A stretch of DNA of 64,000 bases, taken from contig NC_014158.1 in assembly GCF_000092225.1 (NCBI RefSeq), positions 4,154,001 through 4,218,000 of the forward strand. Reading direction: 5' to 3'. Position 1 is the first letter of the stretch. Each line of letters opens with the position of its first letter. Below the pieces are notes generated by a model. The model was not told the origin of the DNA. It saw only the letters and a program-made list of their open reading frames with translations, and ran no database searches. The stretch comes from Tsukamurella paurometabola DSM 20162. Its GTDB lineage: Bacteria; Actinomycetota; Actinomycetes; Mycobacteriales; Mycobacteriaceae. Below are positions 8,578-18,040 of this stretch, one piece after another. The translations under genes and the position numbers were made by a program.

Positions 8578-10203
8578 CTACGCGGTGCGCAGATGCAGCA
8601 GGTGCACCCCACCCGCGGCCACGGATTCGGCCACCGCCGCGGTGAGGCCGGTGCGCTCGACCCTCCGGCCCCGGGCGCCGAACGCCTCGGCCAGCGCCGC
8701 CCAGTCCGGCTGGTGCAACTCGACACCGATGGGAGCGATGCCGCGCTCGACCTCGTTCTGCCGGATCTCAGCGTAACCGCCGTTATCCACGCAGACGATG
8801 GTGAGATCGATCCGCTGCTCCACGGCCGTGGCCAGTTCGTTGACGCTGAACATCAGCGCACCGTCGCCCAGGACGGCGACCACCGGCACATCCGGATCGG
8901 CGATCCGTGCACCGATGGCGGCGGGGAGTCCGTAACCGAGCGTGGCATAGGTCGGCATGTAGAGGAATCCGTGCGGTGCGGACTGGGTGAGGACATTGCT
9001 CAGTCCGAGGTAGACGACCTGCGACGAGTCGCCGGCCACGATCGCACCCGCGGGGATCGCGGTGGCGATGTCTTCGGCGAGGGCCACGGTGTCCGCGTCC
9101 ACGGCGGACATCTCGGCCGCGATGGCGCGCCGCACGGGATCCAGGTCCGGCCTGGGCCGGTCCGCCGGTCGAAGCCGGTGAAGTAGTGCATCGAGAGCGG
9201 CCGCACTATCCCCGAGTAGACCGACATCGGCGGCGAGGTTCTTCTGCAACTGGTCCGCAGCGATGTCGACGCGGATGACGCTGCCGCGCGCCGCGACCGA
9301 CGGCCACCACAGCTCGGCCTCGCCCAGTTTCGAGCCGACGACGAGCAGAACGTCGGCGTCCTCGGCGTACTCCCGCGCGGCGGGCAGGCGCAGATTGGCG
9401 CCGAGCGACAGGGCATGCCGCTCATCGAGCACCGCCTTGCCGTTCGTGGTGGTGAGCACGGGCGCGCAGAGCCGCTCGGCGAGCTCGGCGACGCGGGCCG
9501 CCGCGCGGGTCGCGCCGCCGCCGGCGATGATGACGGGCCGCTCGGCGCCGGACAGCAGCTGCGCCGCGCGCTCGACGTCCCCCGGATCCGGCTCGGCGGG
9601 CGCAGCGGCGGGCCGGGCGCAGCGCAGCACCGGATCGACACCCGCAGGTTCCTCCAGCAGGTCGAGCGGGATCTCGATGTGCACCGGCCTCGGCCGGCCG
9701 GACGTGAACAGCGCGAAGGCATCGTGGACCGCTTCGACGGCGGCCTCGGCGGTGAGCACCCGCCGCGACCACTGCGCCACCGCGTCGACCATGGCCGAGG
9801 CGTTCTTCGTCTCGTGCAGCGTCCCGACATCGGCGAACTCGGCTCCGCGCGGGGTGCCGGGCGAGATCACCAGCAGAGGCCGGGATTCACAGAAGGCCGT
9901 GCCGATGGCGCTGAGCGCGTTCTGCAGCCCGGGCCCCGATGTGGTGATGACGACGCCGGGAAGGCCCGTGCGCTGCGACCATCCGTCTGCGCCGTAGCCC
10001 GAGCCCTGCTCGTGCCGGTTGGTGACCGCGCGGATCCCCAGGTCGGCGAGCGGTCGGTACAGCTCCAGGTTGTGCGTGCCGGGGATCCCGAAGACAGTGG
10101 TGATGCCGTAGGAAGCAAGGCATTCCATGACGGCCCGACCCGTGGTGTCGGCGTAGCGATGAGCCGGGTCCGCGGTGTTCGGCTGGTTGTCCATGGTGCT
10201 CAT
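8578..10203 (-). CDS. ThDP-dependent acetolactate synthase-like decarboxylase
   Basis: A 541-residue three-domain thiamine-diphosphate enzyme. The N-terminal PYR domain has the catalytic Glu in NRHEQGSGYGADG and the TTSGPG loop; the C-terminal PP domain has the ThDP motif GDGALMFSVNELATAVEQ...VCVDNGGYAEI. The opening (VFGIPGTHNLELYRPL) resembles 5-guanidino-2-oxopentanoate decarboxylase (AruI) more than true acetolactate synthases. It is the third gene of an operon (ATGA overlap with the amidohydrolase) with an MHS transporter, so it probably decarboxylates a 2-oxo acid made during breakdown of an imported nitrogen compound. The substrate is inference. Confidence 0.75.
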   Translation of the reverse strand: MSTMDNQPNTADPAHRYADTTGRAVMECLASYGITTVFGIPGTHNLELYRPLADLGIRAVTNRHEQGSGYGADGWSQRTGLPGVVITTSGPGLQNALSAIGTAFCESRPLLVISPGTPRGAEFADVGTLHETKNASAMVDAVAQWSRRVLTAEAAVEAVHDAFALFTSGRPRPVHIEIPLDLLEEPAGVDPVLRCARPAAAPAEPDPGDVERAAQLLSGAERPVIIAGGGATRAAARVAELAERLCAPVLTTTNGKAVLDERHALSLGANLRLPAAREYAEDADVLLVVGSKLGEAELWWPSVAARGSVIRVDIAADQLQKNLAADVGLLGDSAAALDALLHRLRPADRPRPDLDPVRRAIAAEMSAVDADTVALAEDIATAIPAGAIVAGDSSQVVYLGLSNVLTQSAPHGFLYMPTYATLGYGLPAAIGARIADPDVPVVAVLGDGALMFSVNELATAVEQRIDLTIVCVDNGGYAEIRQNEVERGIAPIGVELHQPDWAALAEAFGARGRRVERTGLTAAVAESVAAGGVHLLHLRTA

Positions 10204-11870
10204 GCCACACCGTACCGACGGCAGCCGTCGACCCAGGTCTGCTGTACCTCGATCTCGGCGATGCGTTCCGGCGGCACCGCGAGCGGATCCTCCGAGAGCA
10301 CCACGAAGTCGGCGTATTTGCCCACGGTGAGCGAACCGAGATCGTCTTCGCGGCCGAGCGAGACCGCGCCCTCGTAGGTGTGCGCTCGAAGCGCGGTCCG
10401 GGCGTCGATCCGCAGCGTGTCGGCGCCGAGCCGGTGCCCGCGCCGGGTGACCCTGGTGACCGCGGTTCCGATGGCCTCCAGCGGGATCGGGTCGGCGACC
10501 GGCGCGTCGGAGGAGATGGTCGGCGCGACGCCCGCGGCCACGAATTCTCCGAGCGGATTGAATCGCTCACCGGGCGTGCCGATGGCCTGTTCCACCCCCT
10601 CGCCCCAGTTGTAGTAGTGCTGGGGCTGATTCACGGGCCGGATGCCGGACGCGGCCATCCGCGAGATCTGCTCCGGTGTGGGGAGTCCGCAGTGCTCGAT
10701 CCGGTGGCGCGCATCGTCGTCGGGCCGATCCGCCAACGCGGATTCGATCGCCGAGACCACCATCTCGATGGCCGTGGGCGACTGCGCGTGCGTCGCCGTC
10801 TGCAGTCCGGCCAGATGGGCCTTGCGGATCAACGCCGCGTACTCGGCCGGCTCGTGATAGAGCTGACCGGTCCGGCACGGGTCACCGACATAGCCGTCGG
10901 GGAAGTACGCGGTCCACCCGCCCAGAGTGCCGTCGGCGTACAGCTTGATTCCCGCGAAGCTCAGGCGGGAGTTGCCGAACTGACCCACCAGGCCCATCTC
11001 GATGGCCTCATCGAGCAGGTGTGAGAGCAGGTACATGCTGACCCGGAGCGGCAACCGGCCGGCTTCGGCGAGCCGCAGGTACATGTCGAACTCGCGGCGC
11101 GAGACCTGGGCGTCGCCGATCGTGGTGACGCCCCCGGCGAGGAACCTCCCGGTGGCGGCATCGAGTTGGCGCAGGTGTTCCTCCGGTTCGTCCGCCAGGT
11201 GAAAGTTCGGCCCGTGGTGCCCCACCTTGACGCCTTGAACCCCGGTCAGGATGTTGCACGCGGCATCGGAGAGCTCTCCGGTCAGTTCGCCGTCCGCATC
11301 GCGGAAGAATCTCCCGCCCTGCGGGTCCGGCGTATCCCGGTCGACGCCGTGTGCCGTGAAGGTGAAGGAGTTGACGACGCCGCCGTGACCCGAGGCGTTC
11401 ATCAGGTAGACCTCGCGGTCCGCCGCCACCTGATCGAGCTCGAACCGGGTGGGGTGTCGTCCCTCCACGAGGTTGCGGTGCTCGTACCCGTAGCCGCGAA
11501 TGGGGCGTCCCGCGGGCAGGTCGGCGGCCGCGGACCTGAGAAGCGCGACGATCTCGGGGATCGTCGTCGCTCGCTCCGGGCCACAGTCCACCCATGTCAT
11601 CATCTGGCCGTACATCAACGGGTGCGCATGGGCATCGACGAAACCGGGAACGATGACCGACGCACCGACGTCCACCGTGTCGGGGGACAGGTTGCGCCGA
11701 CCGGCCTCGGTACGGCACTGCGCTGCGGTCCCCACCGCGACGATCCGGCCCGCGTGCACCAGCATCGCCGTGGCCTCGGGGGCGTCGTCGTCGACGGTGT
11801 GGATACGCCGCGCGAGGATCAGCAGGGGCGTGCTCTGTTCGGAACGGTCGAAGGGGGCGAGCTTCCTCAT
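10200..11870 (-). CDS. YtcJ-like metal-dependent amidohydrolase
   Basis: A 556-residue amidohydrolase of the YtcJ group. The first metal motif is HAHP (FVDAHAHPLMYGQM, about residue 80); later ligands are in THAQSP and RIEHCGL, and the catalytic Asp in SSDAPVADP. The C-terminal strand module GSLTVGKYADFVVL closes the composite domain. It overlaps both neighbours by ATGA, placing it firmly in the transporter-amidohydrolase-decarboxylase operon. It would hydrolyse a C-N bond of an imported amide or cyclic amide; which one cannot be seen. Confidence 0.85.
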   Translation of the reverse strand: MRKLAPFDRSEQSTPLLILARRIHTVDDDAPEATAMLVHAGRIVAVGTAAQCRTEAGRRNLSPDTVDVGASVIVPGFVDAHAHPLMYGQMMTWVDCGPERATTIPEIVALLRSAAADLPAGRPIRGYGYEHRNLVEGRHPTRFELDQVAADREVYLMNASGHGGVVNSFTFTAHGVDRDTPDPQGGRFFRDADGELTGELSDAACNILTGVQGVKVGHHGPNFHLADEPEEHLRQLDAATGRFLAGGVTTIGDAQVSRREFDMYLRLAEAGRLPLRVSMYLLSHLLDEAIEMGLVGQFGNSRLSFAGIKLYADGTLGGWTAYFPDGYVGDPCRTGQLYHEPAEYAALIRKAHLAGLQTATHAQSPTAIEMVVSAIESALADRPDDDARHRIEHCGLPTPEQISRMAASGIRPVNQPQHYYNWGEGVEQAIGTPGERFNPLGEFVAAGVAPTISSDAPVADPIPLEAIGTAVTRVTRRGHRLGADTLRIDARTALRAHTYEGAVSLGREDDLGSLTVGKYADFVVLSEDPLAVPPERIAEIEVQQTWVDGCRRYGVA

Positions 11871-13180
11871 GCGGCGGTCCTCTCGGAGACGGTCCCGTCG
11901 GGTGCGGAATCCGGCTCGGCATCAACATATTGGGGTGCGAAGTACGTGCAGACCGTCGCAATGGCCGCCATCACGGTGAACATGGCGATCACCGACCAGA
12001 TCGATCCCGTCCAGCCGAGCAGCATGGTCGCGAACCAGGGCGAGAATCCCGCCCAGATGGCCGCTCCCAGCCCGTAGGTGAGGGCGACCGAGGTGTAGCG
12101 CGCCCCAGGCGGAAACAGCTGGGACATGATCGCGGCGAGCGGTGCGTAGGTGGCGCTGAGCGCCACGCGGACGAGTGAAGCCAGCAGGAAGACCAGGGGT
12201 TCGACGTGCCCCGGCAGGATCAACAGGAACGGCGCGAAGGTGAGCACCGATGCCGCCAAGCCGATGTACATCACGTTCTTGCGACCCCATTTGTCGCCCA
12301 GCCAGGCCACCGGCAGGGTCACCAAGAATTCCACGAGGGACGCCACCGTCATGGCGTCGAGGATGACCCGTTCGGACATCCGGATCGTCTCGCCCGTGGC
12401 ATAGGACGTGGCGAAAGTTGTTGCCAGGTAGTAGCCGCCGGTGGAGATCGGCAGGATGCCGATGCCCAGCACGATGGCGAGACGATTCGAGCGCAGCGCG
12501 GACCGCAGTGGCAGCTCCTGCTGCTTGCCCTGCACTTCGGCCTCGAAGACCGGCGATTCCTCGACGCGGTACCGGACCCAGAAGCCGACCGCGATCAGGA
12601 CGATCGACAGCAAGAACGGGATGCGCCACCCACCATTGAGGATGAAGTCGTCACCGAGGCGCGACATCAGCGCGAAGATTCCCGAGGCGAGAAGCGCGCC
12701 TGCGGGATTCCCCAGCTGAGTGAAGCCCCCGTAGAAGGTCTTGGACTTCGCCGGTGCATGCTCGACACTCATCAGCACCGCGCCACCCCACTCACCTCCC
12801 ACGGCCAGGCCCTGCATCGCCCGCAGCGCGATGAGCATGATCGGTGCCCAGATTCCCACCTGGGCGTGGGTGGGCAGCACGCCCACGAGCACCGTCGAGA
12901 CGCCCATCAGCAGGAGAGTCAGCACGAGCGAGCGTCGTCGTCCGAGCCGATCACCGATGTGGCCGAACAGGATCGCGCCGACCGGCCGGACCACGAAGGC
13001 GATGGCGAAGGTCGCGAACGCCGCCGCCGTCTCCGCGACCGCATTGTCACTCGGGAAGAACAGCGGACCGAAGACCAGTGCGGCGGCGGTGGCGTAGACG
13101 TAGAAGTCGTACCACTCGATCGTGGTGCCGACGAACGCGGCGAGCCCCGCACGGCGGGACCGGTTGTGACTGCTGGACAT
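11867..13180 (-). CDS. MHS-family MFS transporter
   Basis: A 437-residue major facilitator. It opens with the metabolite:H+ symporter signature FVGTTIEWYDFYVYATAAAL, has the loop 2-3 motif GHIGDRLGRRRSLV and about 12 membrane helices. Members import organic acids, betaines or aromatic acids. ATG 13180 is preceded by GAGGAG at good spacing; a longer frame upstream lacks transporter features. First gene of a three-gene operon (ATGA overlap with the amidohydrolase) and divergent from an Lrp-type regulator. Confidence 0.85.
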   Translation of the reverse strand: MSSSHNRSRRAGLAAFVGTTIEWYDFYVYATAAALVFGPLFFPSDNAVAETAAAFATFAIAFVVRPVGAILFGHIGDRLGRRRSLVLTLLLMGVSTVLVGVLPTHAQVGIWAPIMLIALRAMQGLAVGGEWGGAVLMSVEHAPAKSKTFYGGFTQLGNPAGALLASGIFALMSRLGDDFILNGGWRIPFLLSIVLIAVGFWVRYRVEESPVFEAEVQGKQQELPLRSALRSNRLAIVLGIGILPISTGGYYLATTFATSYATGETIRMSERVILDAMTVASLVEFLVTLPVAWLGDKWGRKNVMYIGLAASVLTFAPFLLILPGHVEPLVFLLASLVRVALSATYAPLAAIMSQLFPPGARYTSVALTYGLGAAIWAGFSPWFATMLLGWTGSIWSVIAMFTVMAAIATVCTYFAPQYVDAEPDSAPDGTVSERTAA

Positions 13181-13396
13181 GGACAGCTCCTCGCTGCGGG
13201 AAGTATGCGCATGATCGTAAGTTCGGTGGCATGTGACGGCAAGCACAGTACCGGCGCAAATGGAGGCCCTGAACTGCGAATATGCTCGCCGTTCGCCGCC
13301 TTTCCATGGCAGATCCGCTGCTTCGCGGCAGATGCGCCGCACATGTGTAGTTGAATTCGAGCGAATCCCGCGAGTCGGATGAACGTCAGGTGAACC

Positions 13397-14287
13397 ATGG
13401 ATATCGACGATGAGCTCGTCCACGCCCTGCAGGAGAACGGCCGGATCAGCGTGCAGGATCTGTCCCGGCGGTTCGGGGTGTCGCGGGCGACGGTCGCCGC
13501 CCGACTACAGACGCTGTTCGAGTCCGGCGCCGTGCGCGTGGTGGCCGCCGTCGATCCCGGCTTCCTCGGCCAGCATGTGATCGCCCACCTGATGATCAGC
13601 GCCGACGGACCGGTGGGGCCGATCGCCGAAGCCCTGGCCGAATACGAACAAGCGGTACTGGTCTCCGCGGTCGGGGGCGCGCCGGACCTGATCGCCGAGA
13701 TCCGGGTGGGCTCGCACACCGAGTTGCACGATATGGTCCGCACCATCCGCGCGATCCCCACCGTGACCGCGGTGCAGACCCACGTCTACGCCTCGGTGAT
13801 CAAAGGATTCCTCGTCTCAGGCCATCAGGGCGAGACCGCGATCGACGACATCGATGTCGCGATCATCGAGCAATTGCAGCGCGACGGCCGGACCAGCTTC
13901 CGGGCGCTCGGCGACCGCGTGCGCCTGTCGCCGTCGTCGGTGTCCGCGCGCGTCCGGCGACTGATCGATCACCGGGTGATCCGCATCAGCACCGTCGAGG
14001 CGCGCAGCGTCACGCAGCGGCAGCTTCCGCTCGGTATCGGAATCGTGTTGCGCGACGACGACGATGCGGTCGTCGAGTACCTGACCCAGCGCCGGGGCGT
14101 CGACTTCGCGGCCCGGGTGACGGGGCGATTCGATGTCCTCGCAACCCTGCTGGAACGCAGCAGCGCGGCGCTGCTGCAGATCGTCGAGGACCTACGGTCG
14201 ATGGCGGGCGTCGGACACGTCGAGGCGTGGGTGCACCTGTCGATCGTCAAGGAGGACTATTCGCGGGCGATCGGCCGCACGGGCTGA
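13397..14287 (+). CDS. two-module Lrp/AsnC-family regulator
   Basis: A 296-residue protein made of two AsnC-type units in tandem: HTH 1 (ISVQDLSRRFGVSRATVAARL) with a following ligand-binding module, then HTH 2 (TSFRALGDRVRLSPSSVSARVRRL) with a second module ending in VEAWVHLSIVKEDY. Single-unit Lrp proteins are about 150 residues, so this is a duplicated form. It is divergent from the MHS transporter operon across 216 bp and is its likely substrate-responsive regulator. A paralogue with the same layout lies at 46337-47212. Confidence 0.85.
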   Translation: MDIDDELVHALQENGRISVQDLSRRFGVSRATVAARLQTLFESGAVRVVAAVDPGFLGQHVIAHLMISADGPVGPIAEALAEYEQAVLVSAVGGAPDLIAEIRVGSHTELHDMVRTIRAIPTVTAVQTHVYASVIKGFLVSGHQGETAIDDIDVAIIEQLQRDGRTSFRALGDRVRLSPSSVSARVRRLIDHRVIRISTVEARSVTQRQLPLGIGIVLRDDDDAVVEYLTQRRGVDFAARVTGRFDVLATLLERSSAALLQIVEDLRSMAGVGHVEAWVHLSIVKEDYSRAIGRTG

Positions 14288-14293
14288 CGGCCG

Positions 14294-15388
14294 CTACTGG
14301 TCGATGCGGTTGCCGTCGGCATCCCAGTGCTCGGCCACCTTCTTGCTGGGCTGTACCCGCGGCGGCTCCCCCGGCATCTTCGGGTAATCAGGTGGGAAGT
14401 TCAGCTCCACGGGGTGTTCCTCCCACTTCTGCAGCAGCGGCGTGAGGTCGTGCGCCACCTCGTCCATCTCCGCCCACGGATTCCCGTCGGCCAGCCGTTC
14501 GGGCACGGTGAACAGGTTGAACATCCGCGGATCGGTGACCTCGGCCAGCTCTTCCCAGGTGAGCGGGGTGGAGACGGTGGCTCCCTGCACGGCGCGCAAC
14601 GACCAGGCCGAGGCGATGGTGCGGTCGCGGCAGTTCTGGTTGTAGTCCACGAAGATCCGCTCGCCCCGTTCCTCCTTCCACCAGGCGGTGGTCACGCCGT
14701 CGTCGCGCTTCTCCAACTCGCGCCCGAAGGCGATGGCCGCGTGCCGGACGTCGGTGAACTCCCAGCGGGGTTCGATGCGGACGAAGACGTGCACGCCGCG
14801 ATTGCCGGAGGTCTTGCAGAAGGCGCGCATTCCGAGGTCGGCGAACAGCTGCCTCGCGATGGCCGCCACACGCACGACATCACCGAAATCGGTGCCGGGC
14901 TGGGGATCCAGGTCGATCCGGAGCTCGTCGGGACGGTCCACATCGGCGCTGCGCACGGGCCAGGGATGGAAGGTGATGGTGCCCATCTGGGCACACCAGA
15001 CCGGGATGGCGATCTCCGACGGGCACAGCTCGTCCGCCGGACGACCGGACGGGAAGGCGATGCGCACCGTCTGCGCGTACGGCGGGGCGCCCTTCATCAT
15101 CCGCTTCTGATAGAAGCCGTCGGCGTCCTTGTCCTGCGGGCCCTGAGCCAGCCGGCCGCCGGGGTGCACACCGCCGGGCCACCGTTCGAGCGCCGTGGGG
15201 CGGTCGCCGATCGCGGCGAGAAGCGGCCCACCGACGGCAGCGAAGTACTGCGCCACCTGGAGTTTGGAGACCGCGGAGGTGAGATCGGTGGCGGGGTAGA
15301 TGATCCGGTCGGGGCTCGAAACCCGAACCGCCCGGTCGGCTCCATCACCGCCCGGGACGATCACCTCGGCTGCCGGGGCCTTCGCCAT
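14294..15388 (-). CDS. Prim-PolC-type (LigD polymerase-domain) primase-polymerase
   Basis: A 364-residue stand-alone polymerase of the LigD PolDom/AEP class. Motifs include DELRIDLDPQPGTDFGDVV (metal-binding DxD) and CKTSGNRGVHVFVRIEP (the SGxxGxH motif). The ATG shares one base with the ligase stop (TAATG). In mycobacteria the equivalent pair LigC and Prim-PolC (PolD1) fills short gaps with ribonucleotides in excision repair. No Ku or nuclease domain is present here, which fits that role rather than end joining. Confidence 0.88.
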   Translation of the reverse strand: MAKAPAAEVIVPGGDGADRAVRVSSPDRIIYPATDLTSAVSKLQVAQYFAAVGGPLLAAIGDRPTALERWPGGVHPGGRLAQGPQDKDADGFYQKRMMKGAPPYAQTVRIAFPSGRPADELCPSEIAIPVWCAQMGTITFHPWPVRSADVDRPDELRIDLDPQPGTDFGDVVRVAAIARQLFADLGMRAFCKTSGNRGVHVFVRIEPRWEFTDVRHAAIAFGRELEKRDDGVTTAWWKEERGERIFVDYNQNCRDRTIASAWSLRAVQGATVSTPLTWEELAEVTDPRMFNLFTVPERLADGNPWAEMDEVAHDLTPLLQKWEEHPVELNFPPDYPKMPGEPPRVQPSKKVAEHWDADGNRIDQ

Positions 15389-16428
15389 TACACGCCCTCC
15401 TGGAGTACATCGTCGAGGTCGTAATTGACTGGGACGTCGAGCTGCTCGTATCCACAGCTCTCCGGCGTGCGGTCGGGACGCCAACGCTTGAATTTGGCGG
15501 TGTGCCGCAGGCGCATTCCCTCCATCTGGTCGTAGTCGAATTCGACGACCAGCTCGGGGCGCACGGGCACCCATTCCCCCGTCTTCTCCGGCGTGGCCCA
15601 GCGATTGGGCTCGCCCTGGACCGAGTCGGCGGTGCGCATGGGTTCGAGGAGTTGCAGGTACTCCTCGCGTTTGGCGGCGGTGAAGGCGCCGATGCCGCCG
15701 ATCGGGAGGAGCTGATCGTCCTGGTACAGGCCGAGCAGCACCGATCCGACGGCGTTCGGCTGCGATTTGTGCGGGCGGTAACCGATCACCACGGCCTCGG
15801 CGGTGCGGGCGTGCTTGACCTTGATCATCTCCCGCTTGCCGGGCAGGTAGTGCCCGTCGATACGCTTCGAGATCACCCCGTCCAGGCCCGCTCCCTCGAA
15901 TCGCTCGAACCAGTCGGCGGCCGCGGCGGCGTCGGTGGTGACGCGGCTGATCTTGCACGTACCGGTACCGGCATACGCGGAGACGAGCACGTGGCGGCGC
16001 GCGCTGAACGGCTTACCGGTGAGATCGACCTCGGCCATGGCGATCGCGTCGAAGCCGATGAAGATGGCCGGGGTCTCCTCGGCGAGCTTGGTGATCCGGG
16101 ACTGCGCGGGGTGGATGCGGGCCGAGAGCGATTCCCAATCGAGGCGCTTGCGGCCCTCGCGGTGTACGGCGACGGCGATCTCCCCGTCGAGCACACACCG
16201 CTCGGGAAGCTCGGCCCGCGCGGCGGCGACCACCTCGGGGAAGTAGCGGCCGAGGTCTTTGCCGCTGCGCGAGCCGATGAACACCTCGTCGCCATCGCGG
16301 AAGATGAGGGCGCGGAAGCCGTCCCACTTCGGCTCGTGCGAGTACGCGGCGTCACCGGCCGAGCCCGGTATCGTCTTGGCGGCCTTGGCGAGCATCGGAT
16401 CGAGCGGCGGGTTCACGGGGAGGTCCAC
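15388..16428 (-). CDS. ligC: ATP-dependent DNA ligase C
   Basis: A 346-residue ATP-dependent ligase. The nucleotidyl-transfer motif EPKWDGFR (catalytic Lys near residue 32) is followed by GSRSGKDLGRYFPEVV, LDGEI and the motif V region EAVVIGYRPHKSQ. The OB domain occupies the C-terminal third. Its size matches LigC of mycobacteria, which lacks the polymerase and nuclease domains of LigD. GTG 16428 gives the expected VDLPVNPPLDPMLAKA opening. It is the upstream gene of the ligC-polymerase operon. Confidence 0.88.
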   Translation of the reverse strand: MDLPVNPPLDPMLAKAAKTIPGSAGDAAYSHEPKWDGFRALIFRDGDEVFIGSRSGKDLGRYFPEVVAAARAELPERCVLDGEIAVAVHREGRKRLDWESLSARIHPAQSRITKLAEETPAIFIGFDAIAMAEVDLTGKPFSARRHVLVSAYAGTGTCKISRVTTDAAAAADWFERFEGAGLDGVISKRIDGHYLPGKREMIKVKHARTAEAVVIGYRPHKSQPNAVGSVLLGLYQDDQLLPIGGIGAFTAAKREEYLQLLEPMRTADSVQGEPNRWATPEKTGEWVPVRPELVVEFDYDQMEGMRLRHTAKFKRWRPDRTPESCGYEQLDVPVNYDLDDVLQEGV

Positions 16429-16484
16429 GCGTCCGATCGTAGGCGGCACCGCCGCCAGGGGGACGGATCCCGGCGGGAATCCCC

Positions 16485-17018
16485 TCAGCCCATGCTCTTC
16501 TGACCGTCGATGGTCTCCCGGATGATGTCGGCGTGCCCCGAGTGGTGAGCCGTCTCTGCGGCGATGTGCAGGAACACCCGGCGCACGGTCCAGAAGACGC
16601 CGGCCGGCTGCCACGGCGCCTCCGGCAGCTCATACGCGGTGTCGAGATCGAGGGTGCGCACCAACTCATCGGTCTCGGCGGCCACCCGCTCGTACTCCGC
16701 GAGGGCGGACTGCACCGTCTGTCCGTCGGTGAGCCGGAAGGAATCCGCGAAGGCGGCGGCCTGTTCGGGGGTGATGTTCTCGAAATCGATGTCGTCCATC
16801 GCGTGGCCGTTGCCCAGCGCGAACCGCTGCCAACCCCGCTCGACTTCGGTGACGTGCTTGACGAGGCCACCCACGGTCAGCTCGCTGACGGTGCTGCGGG
16901 TGTTCGCCTGCTCGTCGGTCAGGCCCTGGGCTGCGAAGCGCAGGAAGTGTCGGCGCTCGGCCAAGAGGCTGAGGATGTCGGCGCGTTCTCCGGTGATGGT
17001 CTGCTGTGTTTCGGTCAT
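16485..17018 (-). CDS. DinB-family (DUF664) protein
   Basis: A 177-residue helical-bundle protein. HVTEVERGW near residue 55 and AAETAHHSGHADIIRE near the C-terminus hold the His residues that bind a metal in DinB/YfiT-type putative metalloenzymes, some of which use mycothiol. ATG 17018 is preferred; a GTG two codons earlier is also open. Divergent from the WYL regulator across 62 bp, which suggests that regulator controls it. The substrate is unknown. Confidence 0.78.
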   Translation of the reverse strand: MTETQQTITGERADILSLLAERRHFLRFAAQGLTDEQANTRSTVSELTVGGLVKHVTEVERGWQRFALGNGHAMDDIDFENITPEQAAAFADSFRLTDGQTVQSALAEYERVAAETDELVRTLDLDTAYELPEAPWQPAGVFWTVRRVFLHIAAETAHHSGHADIIRETIDGQKSMG

Positions 17019-17080
17019 GAACACACGCTAGAAGTCATTAGTGCCAGTTTCTGTCCTTAATCTGAGAAATACTCTGATTC

Positions 17081-18031
17081 ATGGCGAACACGAGCTCTCG
17101 AACACTGCGACTGCTCTCCCTCCTGCAGACGCATCGCTACTGGCCGGGCACGGAACTGGCCGATCGGCTGGAGGTCTCGGTGCGCACCCTGCGCCGTGAC
17201 ATCGAGCGGCTCCGGGAACTGGGATACCCGGTGAACGCCTCCCGGGGCGTGGACGGGGGCTACCAGCTGGCCGCCGGCGCCGCACTCCCCCCGCTGGTCC
17301 TCGACGACGAAGAGGCCGTCGCGATCGCGGTCGGACTCCAGGCCGCGGCCCAGGGCGGGGTCACCGGTATCGCGGAGACGTCGGTGCGGGCTCTGGGCAA
17401 GGTGGCCGCGGTGATGCCGCCGCGACTGCGTAAACGGGTCGAGGCGTTCGGGGCCGTGACCCAGCCCGCAGGCTGGTCGGGCGGACCCGCGGTCGACCCG
17501 CGGATACTCACCGATCTCGCCGAGGCGTGCCGGGCGGAGGAGCGGATCGAGTTCGGTTACACCGCGGCCGACGGTGCCGTGACCGAGCGGCTGGCCGAGC
17601 CCCTGCGGCTGGTGTCCCTGGGGCGCCGCTGGTACCTCGTCGCGTACGACCTGCACCGGCACGACTGGCGCAGTTTCCGTCTGGACCGGATCAGCGGACC
17701 GTCGCGCACGGGGATGCGATTTCGACCCCGCGAATTGCCCGCCGAGGACGCCGCGGCCTACGTCCTCGCGTCGGTCGGCCAACGAGCGCCCGGATACTCG
17801 ATCGAGTTCCGGGTGGAGGCACCGATGGAGACAGTGCGCTCGGCCATCGGCCGATACGCGCGACTCTCGGCCGACGGTGCGGTGACGGTGGTGCGCATGC
17901 AGGCCGACACGCTCGATTGGGCCGCGATGGCGATCGCGGTGCTCGGGGCGCCGGTCACCGTGGTGGAGCCGCCCGAATTGGTGGAGCATGTGGCGGGTTG
18001 GGCGCGCACGCTCGGTGCGGTGCGCTCGTAA
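17081..18031 (+). CDS. HTH-WYL transcriptional regulator
   Basis: A 316-residue protein with an N-terminal HTH_11 domain (GTELADRLEVSVRTLRRDIERLRELG), a middle region and a WYL domain (LGRRWYLVAYDLHRHDWRSFRLDRI). It is divergent from the DinB gene and ends nine bases before the GluQ-RS start. WYL proteins sense small ligands or nucleic acid; this one most likely regulates the DinB gene. Confidence 0.85.
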   Translation: MANTSSRTLRLLSLLQTHRYWPGTELADRLEVSVRTLRRDIERLRELGYPVNASRGVDGGYQLAAGAALPPLVLDDEEAVAIAVGLQAAAQGGVTGIAETSVRALGKVAAVMPPRLRKRVEAFGAVTQPAGWSGGPAVDPRILTDLAEACRAEERIEFGYTAADGAVTERLAEPLRLVSLGRRWYLVAYDLHRHDWRSFRLDRISGPSRTGMRFRPRELPAEDAAAYVLASVGQRAPGYSIEFRVEAPMETVRSAIGRYARLSADGAVTVVRMQADTLDWAAMAIAVLGAPVTVVEPPELVEHVAGWARTLGAVRS

Positions 18032-18040
18032 GCTGGTGCG

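Noticed and set aside
14294-15958. A 554-codon version of the Prim-PolC gene
   Set aside because: The extra N-terminal 190 codons are antisense-style Arg/Pro sequence overlapping ligC in another frame; ATG 15388 overlaps the ligC stop and starts the conserved domain.
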